The notes: generated by a model from the letters alone, not told the origin. Counted from the first letter of the stretch, positions 8,255 through 17,129 are shown. The stretch: DNA of 64,000 bases from Ochrobactrum sp. Marseille-Q0166 (GCF_014397025.1 NZ_JACJUO010000002.1:1229501-1293500), one strand, 5' to 3'. Translations and numbers: made by a program.

Positions 8255-8995
8255 CTAGGTTGAGTCAGTTTTTTGTTCGATAAATGGGTAATCTCGCAAG
8301 ACCAATCGTAACAGAATGCCGGATCTAATTGCCTCTTCTTTTAGCTCCTTCAATGGTATTGGGTGGCTTTGATCGATCTGAAATGTTGCGTCGTCAGATA
8401 GGTTTTGTGAGATATACCTTAAAAGATAGGCCCAAACTAAGCAATGGGCTTTCGCTTTACTGTAATCTAACAATGAATAGGAACTATTTACAAGTAGTGT
8501 CTGAGACGCGCGATAGTAATAATACGCTTTTTTGGAGAGATCAACGTTGATTACGCTAAGCTGGGCGGATGAAGTAGCTTTCAGGTTGAACATTTTTGTT
8601 GTCGAGTTGTAATTAACACCGTAAGTGCGGCGTGTATGGTTTTGGTGCTTATTTAGATCAGATATCAGATCATAAAACTCGGAGGAAACATTTGCGCAGC
8701 TAATGATCGCTGCTTGTTTGCGTCGCTTGTTTTCGGTTTGCTCCGATGCTCTAACTTGTTCTCGAGCGCTTACCAACACAAAGACCCCAGCTCCTAGAGC
8801 TAAGGACCCGCCAATCAATGTTTGATAAGGTTCAACCCACTTAAGTAAAAGTATCCATCTAGCGCCTTCAAAATAGGCACTGAAACAAGCGCCACTCAGA
8901 AACATTCCGCATGTGCTCTCATAGTGCCATGCAACAAATGCCAGCAGGGCCCATGTAGATGCAATGCCGATAGCCCAATACTTCAACTTTTCCAT
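8255..8995 (-). CDS. Second minus-strand membrane protein in early operon
   Basis: A 246-residue protein with a hydrophobic helix at residues 6-24, a Cys-containing loop (CGMFLSGACF), a second helix near 58-78, then a basic stretch (REQVRASEQTENKRRKQAA) and a cytoplasmic helical domain of about 150 residues. It is AT-rich, antisense to the operon, and its stop abuts that of the preceding gene. The plan matches the gene at 4492-5112: two helices, KQQ/REQ coiled link, helical domain. No family recognised. Likely a moron; membrane-linked exclusion or abortive infection is inference. Confidence 0.7.
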   Translation of the reverse strand: MEKLKYWAIGIASTWALLAFVAWHYESTCGMFLSGACFSAYFEGARWILLLKWVEPYQTLIGGSLALGAGVFVLVSAREQVRASEQTENKRRKQAAIISCANVSSEFYDLISDLNKHQNHTRRTYGVNYNSTTKMFNLKATSSAQLSVINVDLSKKAYYYYRASQTLLVNSSYSLLDYSKAKAHCLVWAYLLRYISQNLSDDATFQIDQSHPIPLKELKEEAIRSGILLRLVLRDYPFIEQKTDST

Positions 8996-9042
8996 TGAGG
9001 CCCCACGCCGAAGAAGAATCGCTGTTCACTTATAGCAACCAC

Positions 9043-9083
9043 CCCGCCAGCCACCAACTGGCGGGTTACCACAGCACGAGGAG
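9043..9083 (+). promoter_or_regulatory. Conserved leader element: hairpin plus GCACGAGGAG
   Basis: A perfect 8-bp stem, CCCGCCAG (9043-9050) / CTGGCGGG (9058-9065), with loop CCACCAA, then ACCACAGCACGAGGAG (9068-9083), 5 bases before the ATG. The best-formed member of the family together with the copy at 45860. Confidence 0.85.
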
Positions 9084-9088
9084 AGAAT

Positions 9089-11377
9089 ATGTCTTACGCA
9101 GAGTTGTTGGCGCGTAAAAGCGCTGATGCACCACTGCGCGGCCTGTCGTCTATTCCGTCACTACATGAAGGCATGTTTGCCTATCAGCGTGACGTGACCG
9201 AGTTTCTACTCGGTGTAGGCGGGGGTGCCGCGTTCCTGGATACAGGACTTGGGAAAAGCTTTGTCGCATTAGAATGGGCAAGAGTAGTTTCAGAGCAGAT
9301 CGGAAAGCCCGTTTTGATGCTGGCACCGCTAGCAGTTGCGCCGCAACACGTTCGTGAGGCGCAGAAATTCGGATACGAAGACGCGCGAGTTGTTCGTTCG
9401 CAAGACGATGTTGGACCGGGTATCAACGTCACTAACTACGCCAAAATAGATCATTTCGACCCCAGCGAGTTTGCAGGTGTGGTGCTTGATGAGTCCAGCG
9501 TCATCAAGAATTTCACCGGCCAGACAACCCGTAAAATGATTGCGATGTGGAAAGACACACCATTTCGTTTGGCATGCACCGCAACGCCGGCACCGAATGA
9601 CCACATGGAGTTGGGCCAGCATTCGCAGTTCTTGGGCGTAATGAATTCCAACGAGATGCTAACTCGGTGGTTTATCGCCGATCAAACGAATATGGGCCGC
9701 TATCGTCTCAAGGGACACGCCGTAAAACCATATTGGAGTTGGGTTGCGAGTTGGGCCAGATGCATTTCAAAGCCATCAGATCTCGGTTATTCCGACGATG
9801 GTTTCGGACTGCCACCTTTGGAAACATTTCGACACGAAATCAGGGCGGACTTGAGTGTCGACGCGGGAGAAATGTTGTTTCGCATTCCGGATACTAGCGC
9901 AACAGCCATTCATAAAGAAAAGCGCCTAACTGCCAACGCACGAGCTGAGGCAATCGCGGAGCAGGTCAATTCAGAGCGCTCCGAGCCTTGGGTTGTGTGG
10001 TGCGACACTGATTATGAAGCCGATGCTTTGACAAGCCGTATTCCTGATGCAGTCGAGGTTCGGGGATCGATGACGGACAAGGTAAAAGAAGATCGATTGG
10101 TTGGGTTCAGCGAAGGAAATATCCGCGTAATCGTCAGTAAGCCGTCAATAGCTGGTTTTGGCTTAAATTGGCAACACTGCGCTCGAATGGCATTTGTCGG
10201 ACTGTCGTTCAGCTACGAGGCATATTACCAGGCCGTGCGTCGCTGCTACAGATTTGGGCAGAAACGACCAGTTTATGTGCATATTGCGCTAGCAGATACC
10301 GAACGAGCGATATGGGACACAATCAATCGCAAAAGCGGCGATCACGCAAATGAAGCGCGAGATGTACTCAGCGATGCGTCGAGCCCATCAGAAACGCCAA
10401 GTCAAAATCAACTATCACCCAACTACGCCTGTAAACTTGCCCGATTGGGTGAAGGGAGCTTCTGTATGACCTATGTCCTAGACCAAGCAGCCGGTGACAA
10501 ATGGGCGGCTTACAATGCAGATTGCGTGCCATTCACACAGGGACTGCCTGATGCGTCTATAGATTTCAGTGTTTACTCCCCGCCTTTCTCTTCGCTCTAC
10601 ATTTATTCGGAGAGCGTTGCAGACATGGGAAATTGCGCGACGGACGATGAGTTCTTTGAGCAATACCGTTACTTGGTGCGCGAAAAATTCCGCGTAACTA
10701 GGCCGGGACGCCTCACTGCAATCCACGTCAAAGACCTAGTATATTACCAGAATAGCAGTGAACGTGGCACAGCAGGACTGCGCCCGTTTTCGGATGACTG
10801 CACTCGCCTTCACATTGAGGAAGGTTGGGATTTTCATTCGCGGATCACAATCTGGCGCGATCCAGTGCGGGAAATGCAAAAAACAAAAGCTCATGGGCTT
10901 CTTTGGAAAACACTTAGAGCTGACAGCACGTTTAGTCGCATGGGTATGCCTGAGTACCTGCTCGTTTTTCGGAAGTGGGCGAAAGATGGCGAAGAAGTTA
11001 AACCAGTAACCCACACTAAGGAGAGTTTTCCAGTGACGGACTGGCAGGATCATGCATCGCCAGTATGGAACTTTAGCAAGCAGGATTTGCCCGAGACTGA
11101 TGTTCTGAATGTTAAGGTTGCCAGATCGGACAAGGACGAAAAGCACCTTTGCCCCATGCCTCTAAACATCACAAAGCGCGAATTGCGTATGTGGTCAAAT
11201 GCAGGCGACACCGTTTTCTCGCCGTTTATGGGAATTGGATCTGAAGGATACGTTTCTCTGCAAAATAACCGCCGCTTTATCGGAACAGAATTAAATCCAA
11301 ACTACTTCAAACAGGCCGTGAAAAATCTAGGCGACGCCGCAGCTGTTGGCGAGGTGCCAAAGCCTCTTTGGAGATAA
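9089..11377 (+). CDS. SNF2 helicase / beta-class DNA methyltransferase fusion
   Basis: A 762-residue fusion. Residues 1 to about 440 are a SNF2-type ATPase: Walker A DTGLGKS (51-57), Walker B LDES (133-136), TATPAPND near 170, and a second RecA domain with GFGLNWQHC and QAVRRCYRFGQ. From about residue 460 a DNA amino-methyltransferase follows: YSPPF near 496 (motif IV, variant of (D/N)PPY) and then FMGIGSEG and GTELNPNYF near 712-735 (motif I). The IV-before-I order is the permuted beta class (N6-adenine or N4-cytosine). No restriction gene is adjacent. Likely role: DNA modification coupled to translocation, for example anti-restriction. The target is unknown. Confidence 0.85.
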   Translation: MSYAELLARKSADAPLRGLSSIPSLHEGMFAYQRDVTEFLLGVGGGAAFLDTGLGKSFVALEWARVVSEQIGKPVLMLAPLAVAPQHVREAQKFGYEDARVVRSQDDVGPGINVTNYAKIDHFDPSEFAGVVLDESSVIKNFTGQTTRKMIAMWKDTPFRLACTATPAPNDHMELGQHSQFLGVMNSNEMLTRWFIADQTNMGRYRLKGHAVKPYWSWVASWARCISKPSDLGYSDDGFGLPPLETFRHEIRADLSVDAGEMLFRIPDTSATAIHKEKRLTANARAEAIAEQVNSERSEPWVVWCDTDYEADALTSRIPDAVEVRGSMTDKVKEDRLVGFSEGNIRVIVSKPSIAGFGLNWQHCARMAFVGLSFSYEAYYQAVRRCYRFGQKRPVYVHIALADTERAIWDTINRKSGDHANEARDVLSDASSPSETPSQNQLSPNYACKLARLGEGSFCMTYVLDQAAGDKWAAYNADCVPFTQGLPDASIDFSVYSPPFSSLYIYSESVADMGNCATDDEFFEQYRYLVREKFRVTRPGRLTAIHVKDLVYYQNSSERGTAGLRPFSDDCTRLHIEEGWDFHSRITIWRDPVREMQKTKAHGLLWKTLRADSTFSRMGMPEYLLVFRKWAKDGEEVKPVTHTKESFPVTDWQDHASPVWNFSKQDLPETDVLNVKVARSDKDEKHLCPMPLNITKRELRMWSNAGDTVFSPFMGIGSEGYVSLQNNRRFIGTELNPNYFKQAVKNLGDAAAVGEVPKPLWR

Positions 11378-11397
11378 CGACAACGTCGGGGCTGCAA

Positions 11398-11715
11398 ATG
11401 CAGCCTGACGACATCTGCCACGTCTGCTTCCGTCACTCCGTAGGTCTCGGTGTGCAGGAAAACAAAGAACCGATCCGCTGGCTATGCAAGGAATGCGCTG
11501 ACATTGCCGAGCATATCCGCACACGCCGCAGGCTAGATCCGTACGAACTTCGCGCGCTTGATACCGGAGTTGAGGCGGTTGGGGAGTTTTTGCACTCGAT
11601 ACAGAAAACCGACCTTGCGGAATGCGACGAGCTGGAAGCGCGCATGCTGGTGAAAGCCGCATGGGAAGGGTGTGGACGAGGGATGCGGGAAGCTTTGAAG
11701 GATGCGCCGTTTTAG
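11398..11715 (+). CDS. Small zinc-finger phage protein (DUF6511-like)
   Basis: A 105-residue protein. The ATG follows GGGG; an in-frame TTG at 11368 would overlap the fusion gene. CHVC near the N-terminus and CKEC about 23 residues later form a probable zinc ribbon; the rest is helical. It resembles small alphaproteobacterial phage proteins filed under DUF6511, a tentative match from memory of the Cys spacing. It sits between the methyltransferase and the primase, so a DNA-linked role is likely. Confidence 0.6.
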   Translation: MQPDDICHVCFRHSVGLGVQENKEPIRWLCKECADIAEHIRTRRRLDPYELRALDTGVEAVGEFLHSIQKTDLAECDELEARMLVKAAWEGCGRGMREALKDAPF

Positions 11716-11716
11716 T

Positions 11717-11905
11717 TCACTGCAACGGCCCGTTTCGTCTGGCGACATAGAGACCGTTCAATAGATCGACCATGTCATCAGCCTCCTGAATATCGAGGTT
11801 GGTGATGTAGGTCTCGTTCACCATCACCACGAGGCCAGTGAATATATCAATCACAGCCCAGGTTCCGTCTGGCATCTGCTTCATATCATAGCGGGTTTCA
11901 GCCAT
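11717..11905 (-). CDS. Small conserved hypothetical protein
   Basis: A 62-residue minus-strand protein starting MAETRYDMKQ; the frame is open further, but that ATG fits best. It has strand-like repeats (DGTWAVIDIFTG, VMVNETYITNLD) and ends in an acidic helix. The stop lies one base from the convergent zinc-finger gene's stop, and the start lies 22 bases from the divergent primase start, so it fills the gap exactly. Function unknown. Confidence 0.55.
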   Translation of the reverse strand: MAETRYDMKQMPDGTWAVIDIFTGLVVMVNETYITNLDIQEADDMVDLLNGLYVARRNGPLQ

Positions 11906-11927
11906 GGCAGCGCTCCAAGGATTATTC

Positions 11928-14108
11928 ATGCAGAATATCACCACTCAGCAATTTGCAGAAGACCCAATGCTCGACGTTGCCCTGTCTTATCAGGCGCAAA
12001 GCTGGCCCGTTTTTCCGTGCCGTCACTGCGACGAAGAAATCATTGATCCTCAGACAGGCGAAATCGAAATCCTCGCCACTAAGACCCCGCTCACGAGCAA
12101 CGGGTTCCGTGGCGCGACACTGAACGAGCGCATCGTTCGCGAATACTGGCGCCGTAATCCTTCCGCGATGATCGGCGTGCCCACCGGTGCACCTATTGGT
12201 GCATGGGTTCTTGATATCGATCCCAAACACGGCGGCGACGAAACGCTTGCGGCGCTCGAGTCCGCACACGGCGCGCTGCCTGCAACGCTGACCGCAGAAA
12301 CCACCAGCGGAGGCCGTCACTATTTCTTTCGTCATCGTCAGGGCGTTCGAAACCGCGGCGCGCTTGGCTCAGGCGTCGACGTGCGCGGTGACGGCGGTTA
12401 TGTTATTGCGGCCGGGAGCGTGCCGGAGGTCGGCTTGCCTTATCGATGGGTATCCGAGCAAGAGCCGGTCGACGCGCCAGACTGGTTACTTGAGCTTGTA
12501 TTGCCACGCTCATACGAAAGCACTTACGCCGCAGCTCCGTCTGTCAGCGGCAAGATCAACGACCGTTATGTCGAGCGTGCAGTTCAATCGGAGCTTGACG
12601 ATCTTGCACTTGAACCGATGGGCAATCGCAACAATCGATTGAACGACGCCGCATTTCGTTTGGGAACTTTCGTCGGGGCGGGAGCTCTGGCTGAATCCGA
12701 AGCGCGTGCTCTGCTGCAGGATGTAGCCCGAGGATGGGGCCGCGACTGGCCGCGCTGCGTAAAGACGATCGACAACGGCCTTGCTGCTGGTGCCCGCAGC
12801 CCTCGCAGCGTGCCGCAGAATGACAACGACAACACGCGTCTGGTAGATATCAGCCGCATGATTGCCAATGGCTTGGCGAAAGCGGAGGCGCGCACCGATG
12901 GTGTTCCGGAGTCGGTTTCGGGATTTGATTCATCTAAAAAAGAACCGGAACAAACCACTGAAAATAAAAGAGCAATCATCGCGACGCCGTTCGTTTGGAA
13001 AGACCCTTCGACCCTGCCACGGCGTGAGTTTGCGTTCGGTAAGCACTTCATCCGGAAGTATGTTTCAGTGACGGTTGCGCCGGGCGGTCTCGGAAAAACT
13101 GCGAACAGTATCGTCGAGGCGCTGGCCATGGCTTCGGGTAAAGCGCTCAATGGCACGAAGCCTCCGAAGCGTCTGAAGGTCTGGTTGTTCAATGCGGAAG
13201 ATCCCCGCGACGAGCTTGAGCGCCGCATCATGGCTGCGTGTATTCATTTCAATCTGAAGCCAGCTGATATCGATGGACATCTGTTTCTAGACACAGGTCG
13301 CGAGCAGGAATTGGTCATTGCGATCGACGACAAGAAAGGCGTGCGCATTCAGGAGCCAGTCGTTGAAGCAGTCGTTGAAACGATCTCTGAGCTTGGCATT
13401 GACGTGATGATTGTTGACCCCTTCGTGTCGACGCATCAGGTCAATGAAAACGACAACGGCGCAATCGACAAGGTGGCCAAGCTTTGGGCGCAGGTTGCTG
13501 ACCGGACGAACTGCTCAATCGATATCGTGCATCATCTGCGTAAGGTGAGCGATCGTGAAGCGACTGTCGAAGACGCTCGTGGTGCTGTGTCCCTGATCGG
13601 TGCGGCACGCTCGGTGCGCGTGCTGAACCGCATGTCGGAAGCGCAAGCCAGTGAGGCTGGACTTACACACGAGGCGCGGTTTTCATATTTCAGCGTGGTC
13701 TATGGCAAATCGAACTTGTCGGCGCTTTCTCACAAGGCTGACTGGCGCAAGCTGGAAAGTGTCGCTCTGGGCAACGGGCAGGGCCTAACCAAGCCTCAAG
13801 ACCATGCGCCAGTTGTGACGTCGTGGGCGTGGCCGACGAGCGAGGAAGTGGCTGAAACACTTACCGAAGACGAACGCGACGCAATCCGTGGCGTTGTGAA
13901 CGGCGGCATGTACAAACCGGCGCCGCAGGCCAAGGAATGGGTAGGGCGTGCCGTTGCATATGCACTGCAGCTAGACGTTGACGAGGAGACAGATAAGAAG
14001 CGTGTCGGCATGATCACCAAGGCGCTGTTCGCTGAGGGCTTCTTAATGAAGGTGGAAGACCGGGACCCTGTTCAGCGCAGGGCCACGACGTTTGTTCGAG
14101 CGGCGTAA
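11928..14108 (+). CDS. Primase-polymerase / RepA-like helicase fusion
   Basis: 726 residues from an ATG preceded by AAGGA at 8 bases; an earlier in-frame ATG at 11904 would overlap the divergent gene. The N-terminal archaeo-eukaryotic primase domain shows PVFPCRHC, VLDIDPKHGGD near residue 94 (catalytic DxD) and TSGGRHYFF near 125. A helical linker follows, then a RecA/RepA-type ATPase with Walker A VAPGGLGKT near 383, Walker B VMIVDPF near 500 and HHLRK near 535. Priming and unwinding on one chain is the usual replication initiator of such phages. This gene ends the replication module. Confidence 0.9.
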   Translation: MQNITTQQFAEDPMLDVALSYQAQSWPVFPCRHCDEEIIDPQTGEIEILATKTPLTSNGFRGATLNERIVREYWRRNPSAMIGVPTGAPIGAWVLDIDPKHGGDETLAALESAHGALPATLTAETTSGGRHYFFRHRQGVRNRGALGSGVDVRGDGGYVIAAGSVPEVGLPYRWVSEQEPVDAPDWLLELVLPRSYESTYAAAPSVSGKINDRYVERAVQSELDDLALEPMGNRNNRLNDAAFRLGTFVGAGALAESEARALLQDVARGWGRDWPRCVKTIDNGLAAGARSPRSVPQNDNDNTRLVDISRMIANGLAKAEARTDGVPESVSGFDSSKKEPEQTTENKRAIIATPFVWKDPSTLPRREFAFGKHFIRKYVSVTVAPGGLGKTANSIVEALAMASGKALNGTKPPKRLKVWLFNAEDPRDELERRIMAACIHFNLKPADIDGHLFLDTGREQELVIAIDDKKGVRIQEPVVEAVVETISELGIDVMIVDPFVSTHQVNENDNGAIDKVAKLWAQVADRTNCSIDIVHHLRKVSDREATVEDARGAVSLIGAARSVRVLNRMSEAQASEAGLTHEARFSYFSVVYGKSNLSALSHKADWRKLESVALGNGQGLTKPQDHAPVVTSWAWPTSEEVAETLTEDERDAIRGVVNGGMYKPAPQAKEWVGRAVAYALQLDVDEETDKKRVGMITKALFAEGFLMKVEDRDPVQRRATTFVRAA

Positions 14109-14179
14109 AGACGCAGAAAATTGGGTAGCAAAAACGTTCGTGAGAGCTACAGTCAGCCCAAAACTAAAAGGAGACTGTT

Positions 14180-15496
14180 ATGGCGGATGGCAACTTTTCT
14201 GGCGCTAAACGTAGCGTTGTGGTTGATGGGTTCACGAATAGTGTTTTGGACCCGAAAGAGCCAATGCTCGGGCCATTGCAAAGCGGCGGCACAATCATTG
14301 CAAATACTGCTCCTGGGTGCTGGGGGCCAATGATAACTCCACGGTTGCGCGGTGGGCATGAGGTGACAAAGCCCGTTTTCATTGAAGGAGCTGAGGTTGG
14401 GGACGGAGTTGTCATTCGTATTCGAGACGTATCGGTCACGTCGTTAGCTACAGCTTCCGGTCATGACACGGTTTCCAATCAGTTTTGCTTGGGTGACCCC
14501 TTTGTAGCCGCACGATGCCCTACCTGTGACGAAGTCTGGCCTGAAACGCACATAGAAGGAGTGGGGCAAGATTCTGTCCGCTGTAATAAGTGTGGAGAGG
14601 CCATAAAGCCGTTCACCATGGAGCACGGTTACACCGTTGTTTTTGATGATACGCAGTCAGTAGGTGTAACACTGCCTCAAGATGCAGCGCGCAAGATCGC
14701 CGAAAATGCTGATCACTATGCATCTCTGCCGGATAACTCGGTGCAGCACTCAATCTTGAATTATGCTCCTTCGGACCTTGTTGGTGCAATCGTTCGAATG
14801 CGTCCATTCTTGGGGCAGCTAGGCACGACTCCGTCTATTGCTATGCCAGACTCACACAATGCAGGTGACTTTGGCTCCTTCCTTGTCGGAGCGCCTCACA
14901 GTTACGCGCTTACTCCAGAACAGCTTCTGGAGCATAAGACCGATGGTCATATGGATATCGACGCTGTTCGTGCAGGTGCGGTTTTAGTTTGTCCTGTAAA
15001 AGTTAAGGGTGCTGGCGTCTATATGGGCGACATGCATGCGTCGCAGGGGGACGGTGAAATCGCTGGTCACACCATGGACGTGGCAGGAAGTGTTACGCTT
15101 CAGGTTGAAGTTCTGAAAAAATATAACAATGACGGACCTGTATTATTTCCACTGCTGGAAGATCTTCCTCCACTGGCCCGTCCATTCACCGAGGAAGAGA
15201 GGCAGAAGGCGTTCAAATTGGCGCAACAATGGGGCGTTGAAAGAGCCGAAGAAGTGGCGCCGATCTCTGTTATTGGAACGGCACAGAATATGAATGCCGC
15301 AATCATCAACGGTTTGGAGCGTGCATCAAAGCTTCTTGGCATGACTGTTGCTGAAGTCCGTAATCGGGCCACAGTGAACGGAGCCATTGAGATTGGGCGC
15401 GACCCAGGTGTAATTCAGGTTACTTTTTTAGCGCCACTGAAGAATCTAGACGCGGCTGGTCTTGGAGACATTGCGCGCAAGCAATACAGCCTCTGA
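14180..15496 (+). CDS. Acetamidase/formamidase family enzyme
   Basis: A 438-residue protein of the FmdA/AmdA family, which hydrolyses formamide or short-chain amides to the acid and ammonia. The clear signature is GDMHASQGDGE near residue 277 with ATVNGAIEIGRDPG later. A zinc-knuckle-like insert (CPTCDEVW ... CNKCGEA) sits near residues 110-150. Length fits the family. AAGGAG precedes the ATG. A strong terminator follows, so it is a self-contained unit between replication and late genes. An amidase of nitrogen metabolism is unexpected in a phage; host-derived cargo is likely. The substrate is not predictable. Confidence 0.88.
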   Translation: MADGNFSGAKRSVVVDGFTNSVLDPKEPMLGPLQSGGTIIANTAPGCWGPMITPRLRGGHEVTKPVFIEGAEVGDGVVIRIRDVSVTSLATASGHDTVSNQFCLGDPFVAARCPTCDEVWPETHIEGVGQDSVRCNKCGEAIKPFTMEHGYTVVFDDTQSVGVTLPQDAARKIAENADHYASLPDNSVQHSILNYAPSDLVGAIVRMRPFLGQLGTTPSIAMPDSHNAGDFGSFLVGAPHSYALTPEQLLEHKTDGHMDIDAVRAGAVLVCPVKVKGAGVYMGDMHASQGDGEIAGHTMDVAGSVTLQVEVLKKYNNDGPVLFPLLEDLPPLARPFTEEERQKAFKLAQQWGVERAEEVAPISVIGTAQNMNAAIINGLERASKLLGMTVAEVRNRATVNGAIEIGRDPGVIQVTFLAPLKNLDAAGLGDIARKQYSL

Positions 15497-15518
15497 TCAT
15501 CCTATCGTAATGAGTTAG

Positions 15519-15542
15519 AGCGCCCTACGGGGCGCTTTTTTT
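15519..15542 (+). terminator. Rho-independent terminator
   Basis: AGCGCCC (15519-15525) / GGGCGCT (15530-15536) with a TACG loop and a T-run, just after the amidase stop. Confidence 0.9.
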
Positions 15543-15685
15543 GTAGAAGAAATCATCTATAGCCTCCGAAGTTTTCCTGCACAGGCATCTATCTATCCTT
15601 ATAGGAAGTTTTATATTGAATAAGGTATTAGTAGCAAATCTTCTTAATTTTATCTCGCGCTGGCTACTGGATTTTAGGTGACAAT

Positions 15686-16819
15686 ATGGACAAAAAGTTC
15701 TCCTTTCTGCATGCAGAAGGCCGGTCGGTCGACGAGATTAAAGCAGTCGATTGGAGTAGAACGCCTTTAGGTGACCCCGCCAACTGGCGACCTACACTAA
15801 AAACCGCTGTTCAGATGATGCTTTCTTCACATTTTCCGAAAGCGATTTGTTGGGGTGCTAATTACATTACACTATTTAATGACGCGTTCCGTCCTATTTT
15901 GGGAAAGAAAGCGGGCTGCATGGGGAAGCCGTTTAGTGAAATATGGGCGGAGGCCTGGTCGGACATCAGCACCATCGCCGATAAGGCGTATGGGGGAGAA
16001 GCTACATTTATCGAGGACTTTCCTCTAGTAATTGATCGTTATGGCTTCCCTGAGCAGTGCTATTTCACGTTTTGCTATAGTCCCATTCGCGATGATGATG
16101 GCAGCGTTGGAGGCTTTATGGATACAGTTGTCGAAAGCACTGGAAAGGTTGAAGCTGAAAAAAATGCGGCAGTATTTAACGCCGAGTTGGCACATCGAAT
16201 TAAAAACAATTTTAGCATCATCAATTCTATTGCGAGTCAAACGTTCGTCCATTCTGACCCCGAAGACCTCAGGGTGTTTGCCGAGCGAATAAGAGCTTTA
16301 AGCAATGCACACGATGTTTTGCGTTTAGGCAAACATTCGAACGGCCACATCAAGCAGCTGATTGCCGGCACATTGGCGGCGCTGGCTATCGAATCGCGTG
16401 TAAAGGTAGACGGTCCTGATATACTTATAGGCCCCAAGGGAGGATCCGCTCTTTCCCTCTTGGTTCATGAGCTCAGCACAAATGCAATTAAGTACGGCGC
16501 GCTCTCTAATAATATCGGCAGTGTCAGTATCGAAATATCTTCGGATTTAGTGGATGGTATTGAAACGCTGGCTTTCAGATGGAGCGAGTTTGGTGGGCCG
16601 CTGGTGGTTCAACCTGATAGAAAGGGGTTCGGTTCGAAACTCATAAGAATGGGGTTAAGTGGAGGCGGCGTCGCTAAGCTTGATTTTTTACCAACGGGAG
16701 TTGTTGCCGAGTTCACCGCGCCTCTTGTTTCTTTGATGGAAGAAAATCGTCATTTGCACGATAGCTATGACAAACGAATACACAACCCGCTGTCACAATC
16801 AAAATACAACCATAGGTAA
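15686..16819 (+). CDS. PAS-domain HWE-family sensor histidine kinase
   Basis: A 377-residue soluble kinase. Residues about 20-150 are a PAS domain (PLGDPANWRPTLKTAV, CYSPIRDDDGSVGGFMDTV). ELAHRIKNNFSIINSIA near 172 is the HWE/HisKA_2 phospho-acceptor box. VHELSTNAIKYGALS near 258 is the N box, FRWSEFGGP holds the family WxE motif, and GFGSKL is a glycine box. No membrane segments, so a cytosolic signal is sensed. HWE kinases often feed the PhyR/EcfG general stress pathway in alphaproteobacteria. A phage copy could tune host stress signalling; that is inference. No partner response regulator is visible. A remnant of a close relative lies at 51.76-52.0 kb. Confidence 0.92.
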   Translation: MDKKFSFLHAEGRSVDEIKAVDWSRTPLGDPANWRPTLKTAVQMMLSSHFPKAICWGANYITLFNDAFRPILGKKAGCMGKPFSEIWAEAWSDISTIADKAYGGEATFIEDFPLVIDRYGFPEQCYFTFCYSPIRDDDGSVGGFMDTVVESTGKVEAEKNAAVFNAELAHRIKNNFSIINSIASQTFVHSDPEDLRVFAERIRALSNAHDVLRLGKHSNGHIKQLIAGTLAALAIESRVKVDGPDILIGPKGGSALSLLVHELSTNAIKYGALSNNIGSVSIEISSDLVDGIETLAFRWSEFGGPLVVQPDRKGFGSKLIRMGLSGGGVAKLDFLPTGVVAEFTAPLVSLMEENRHLHDSYDKRIHNPLSQSKYNHR

Positions 16820-16820
16820 C

Positions 16821-16961
16821 GCGTAAGTCATGCTGCGTAAGTCTCAAAAAACCTAAAAAGACTTGCGCAAAAGCACGCTGCTTTTAGTGCGTAAGAGTTC
16901 TTATATAGAAACTTACGCACAAAGCGCGCAGCGCGTAGTTCTATGCGTTTGAGAACTACGC
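16821..16961. repeat. Cluster of inverted repeats built on TGCGTAAG/GCGTAG
   Basis: Four dyads lie in about 140 bases without a gene: TGCGTAAGTCT (16834-16844) with AGACTTGCGCA (16859-16869, one mismatch); AAAAGCA/TGCTTTT (16868-16884); GTGCGTAAG (16887-16895) with CTTACGCAC (16912-16920); GCGTAGTTCT (16933-16942) with AGAACTACGC (16952-16961). A further GCGTAAGT direct copy is at 16821. The shared half-site suggests repeated protein binding (operator array) or an origin. It lies between the kinase and the next leader. Confidence 0.7.
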
Positions 16962-17078
16962 ACTTTTGAGAAAATTTCCTGATTGAAAAATACAACCTGA
17001 TTTGAGGTTGGTTGAAATATTTGAACGCGCGGTGTCGGCCATTAACACCAGATTTATTGTGTCGGTACACACTCACAC

Positions 17079-17124
17079 TGCCGCTACCAACGGCATGAAT
17101 TACCACCGCAACAAACACGAGGAG
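17079..17124 (+). promoter_or_regulatory. Conserved leader element: hairpin plus AACACGAGGAG
   Basis: Stem TGCCG (17079-17083) / CGGCA (17091-17095) with loop CTACCAA. The tail ACCACCGC (17102-17109) and AACAAACACGAGGAG (17110-17124) ends 5 bases before the VRR-NUC ATG. Confidence 0.8.
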
Positions 17125-17129
17125 AACAC

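Noticed and set aside
9089..11377. A restriction-modification system
   Set aside because: Only a methyltransferase fusion is present; no restriction enzyme gene lies beside it, and the SNF2 part is a phage-type motor.
12584..13231. 215-codon minus-strand frame inside the primase gene
   Set aside because: Shadow of a well-supported gene on the other strand; composition mirrors codon bias of the real gene.
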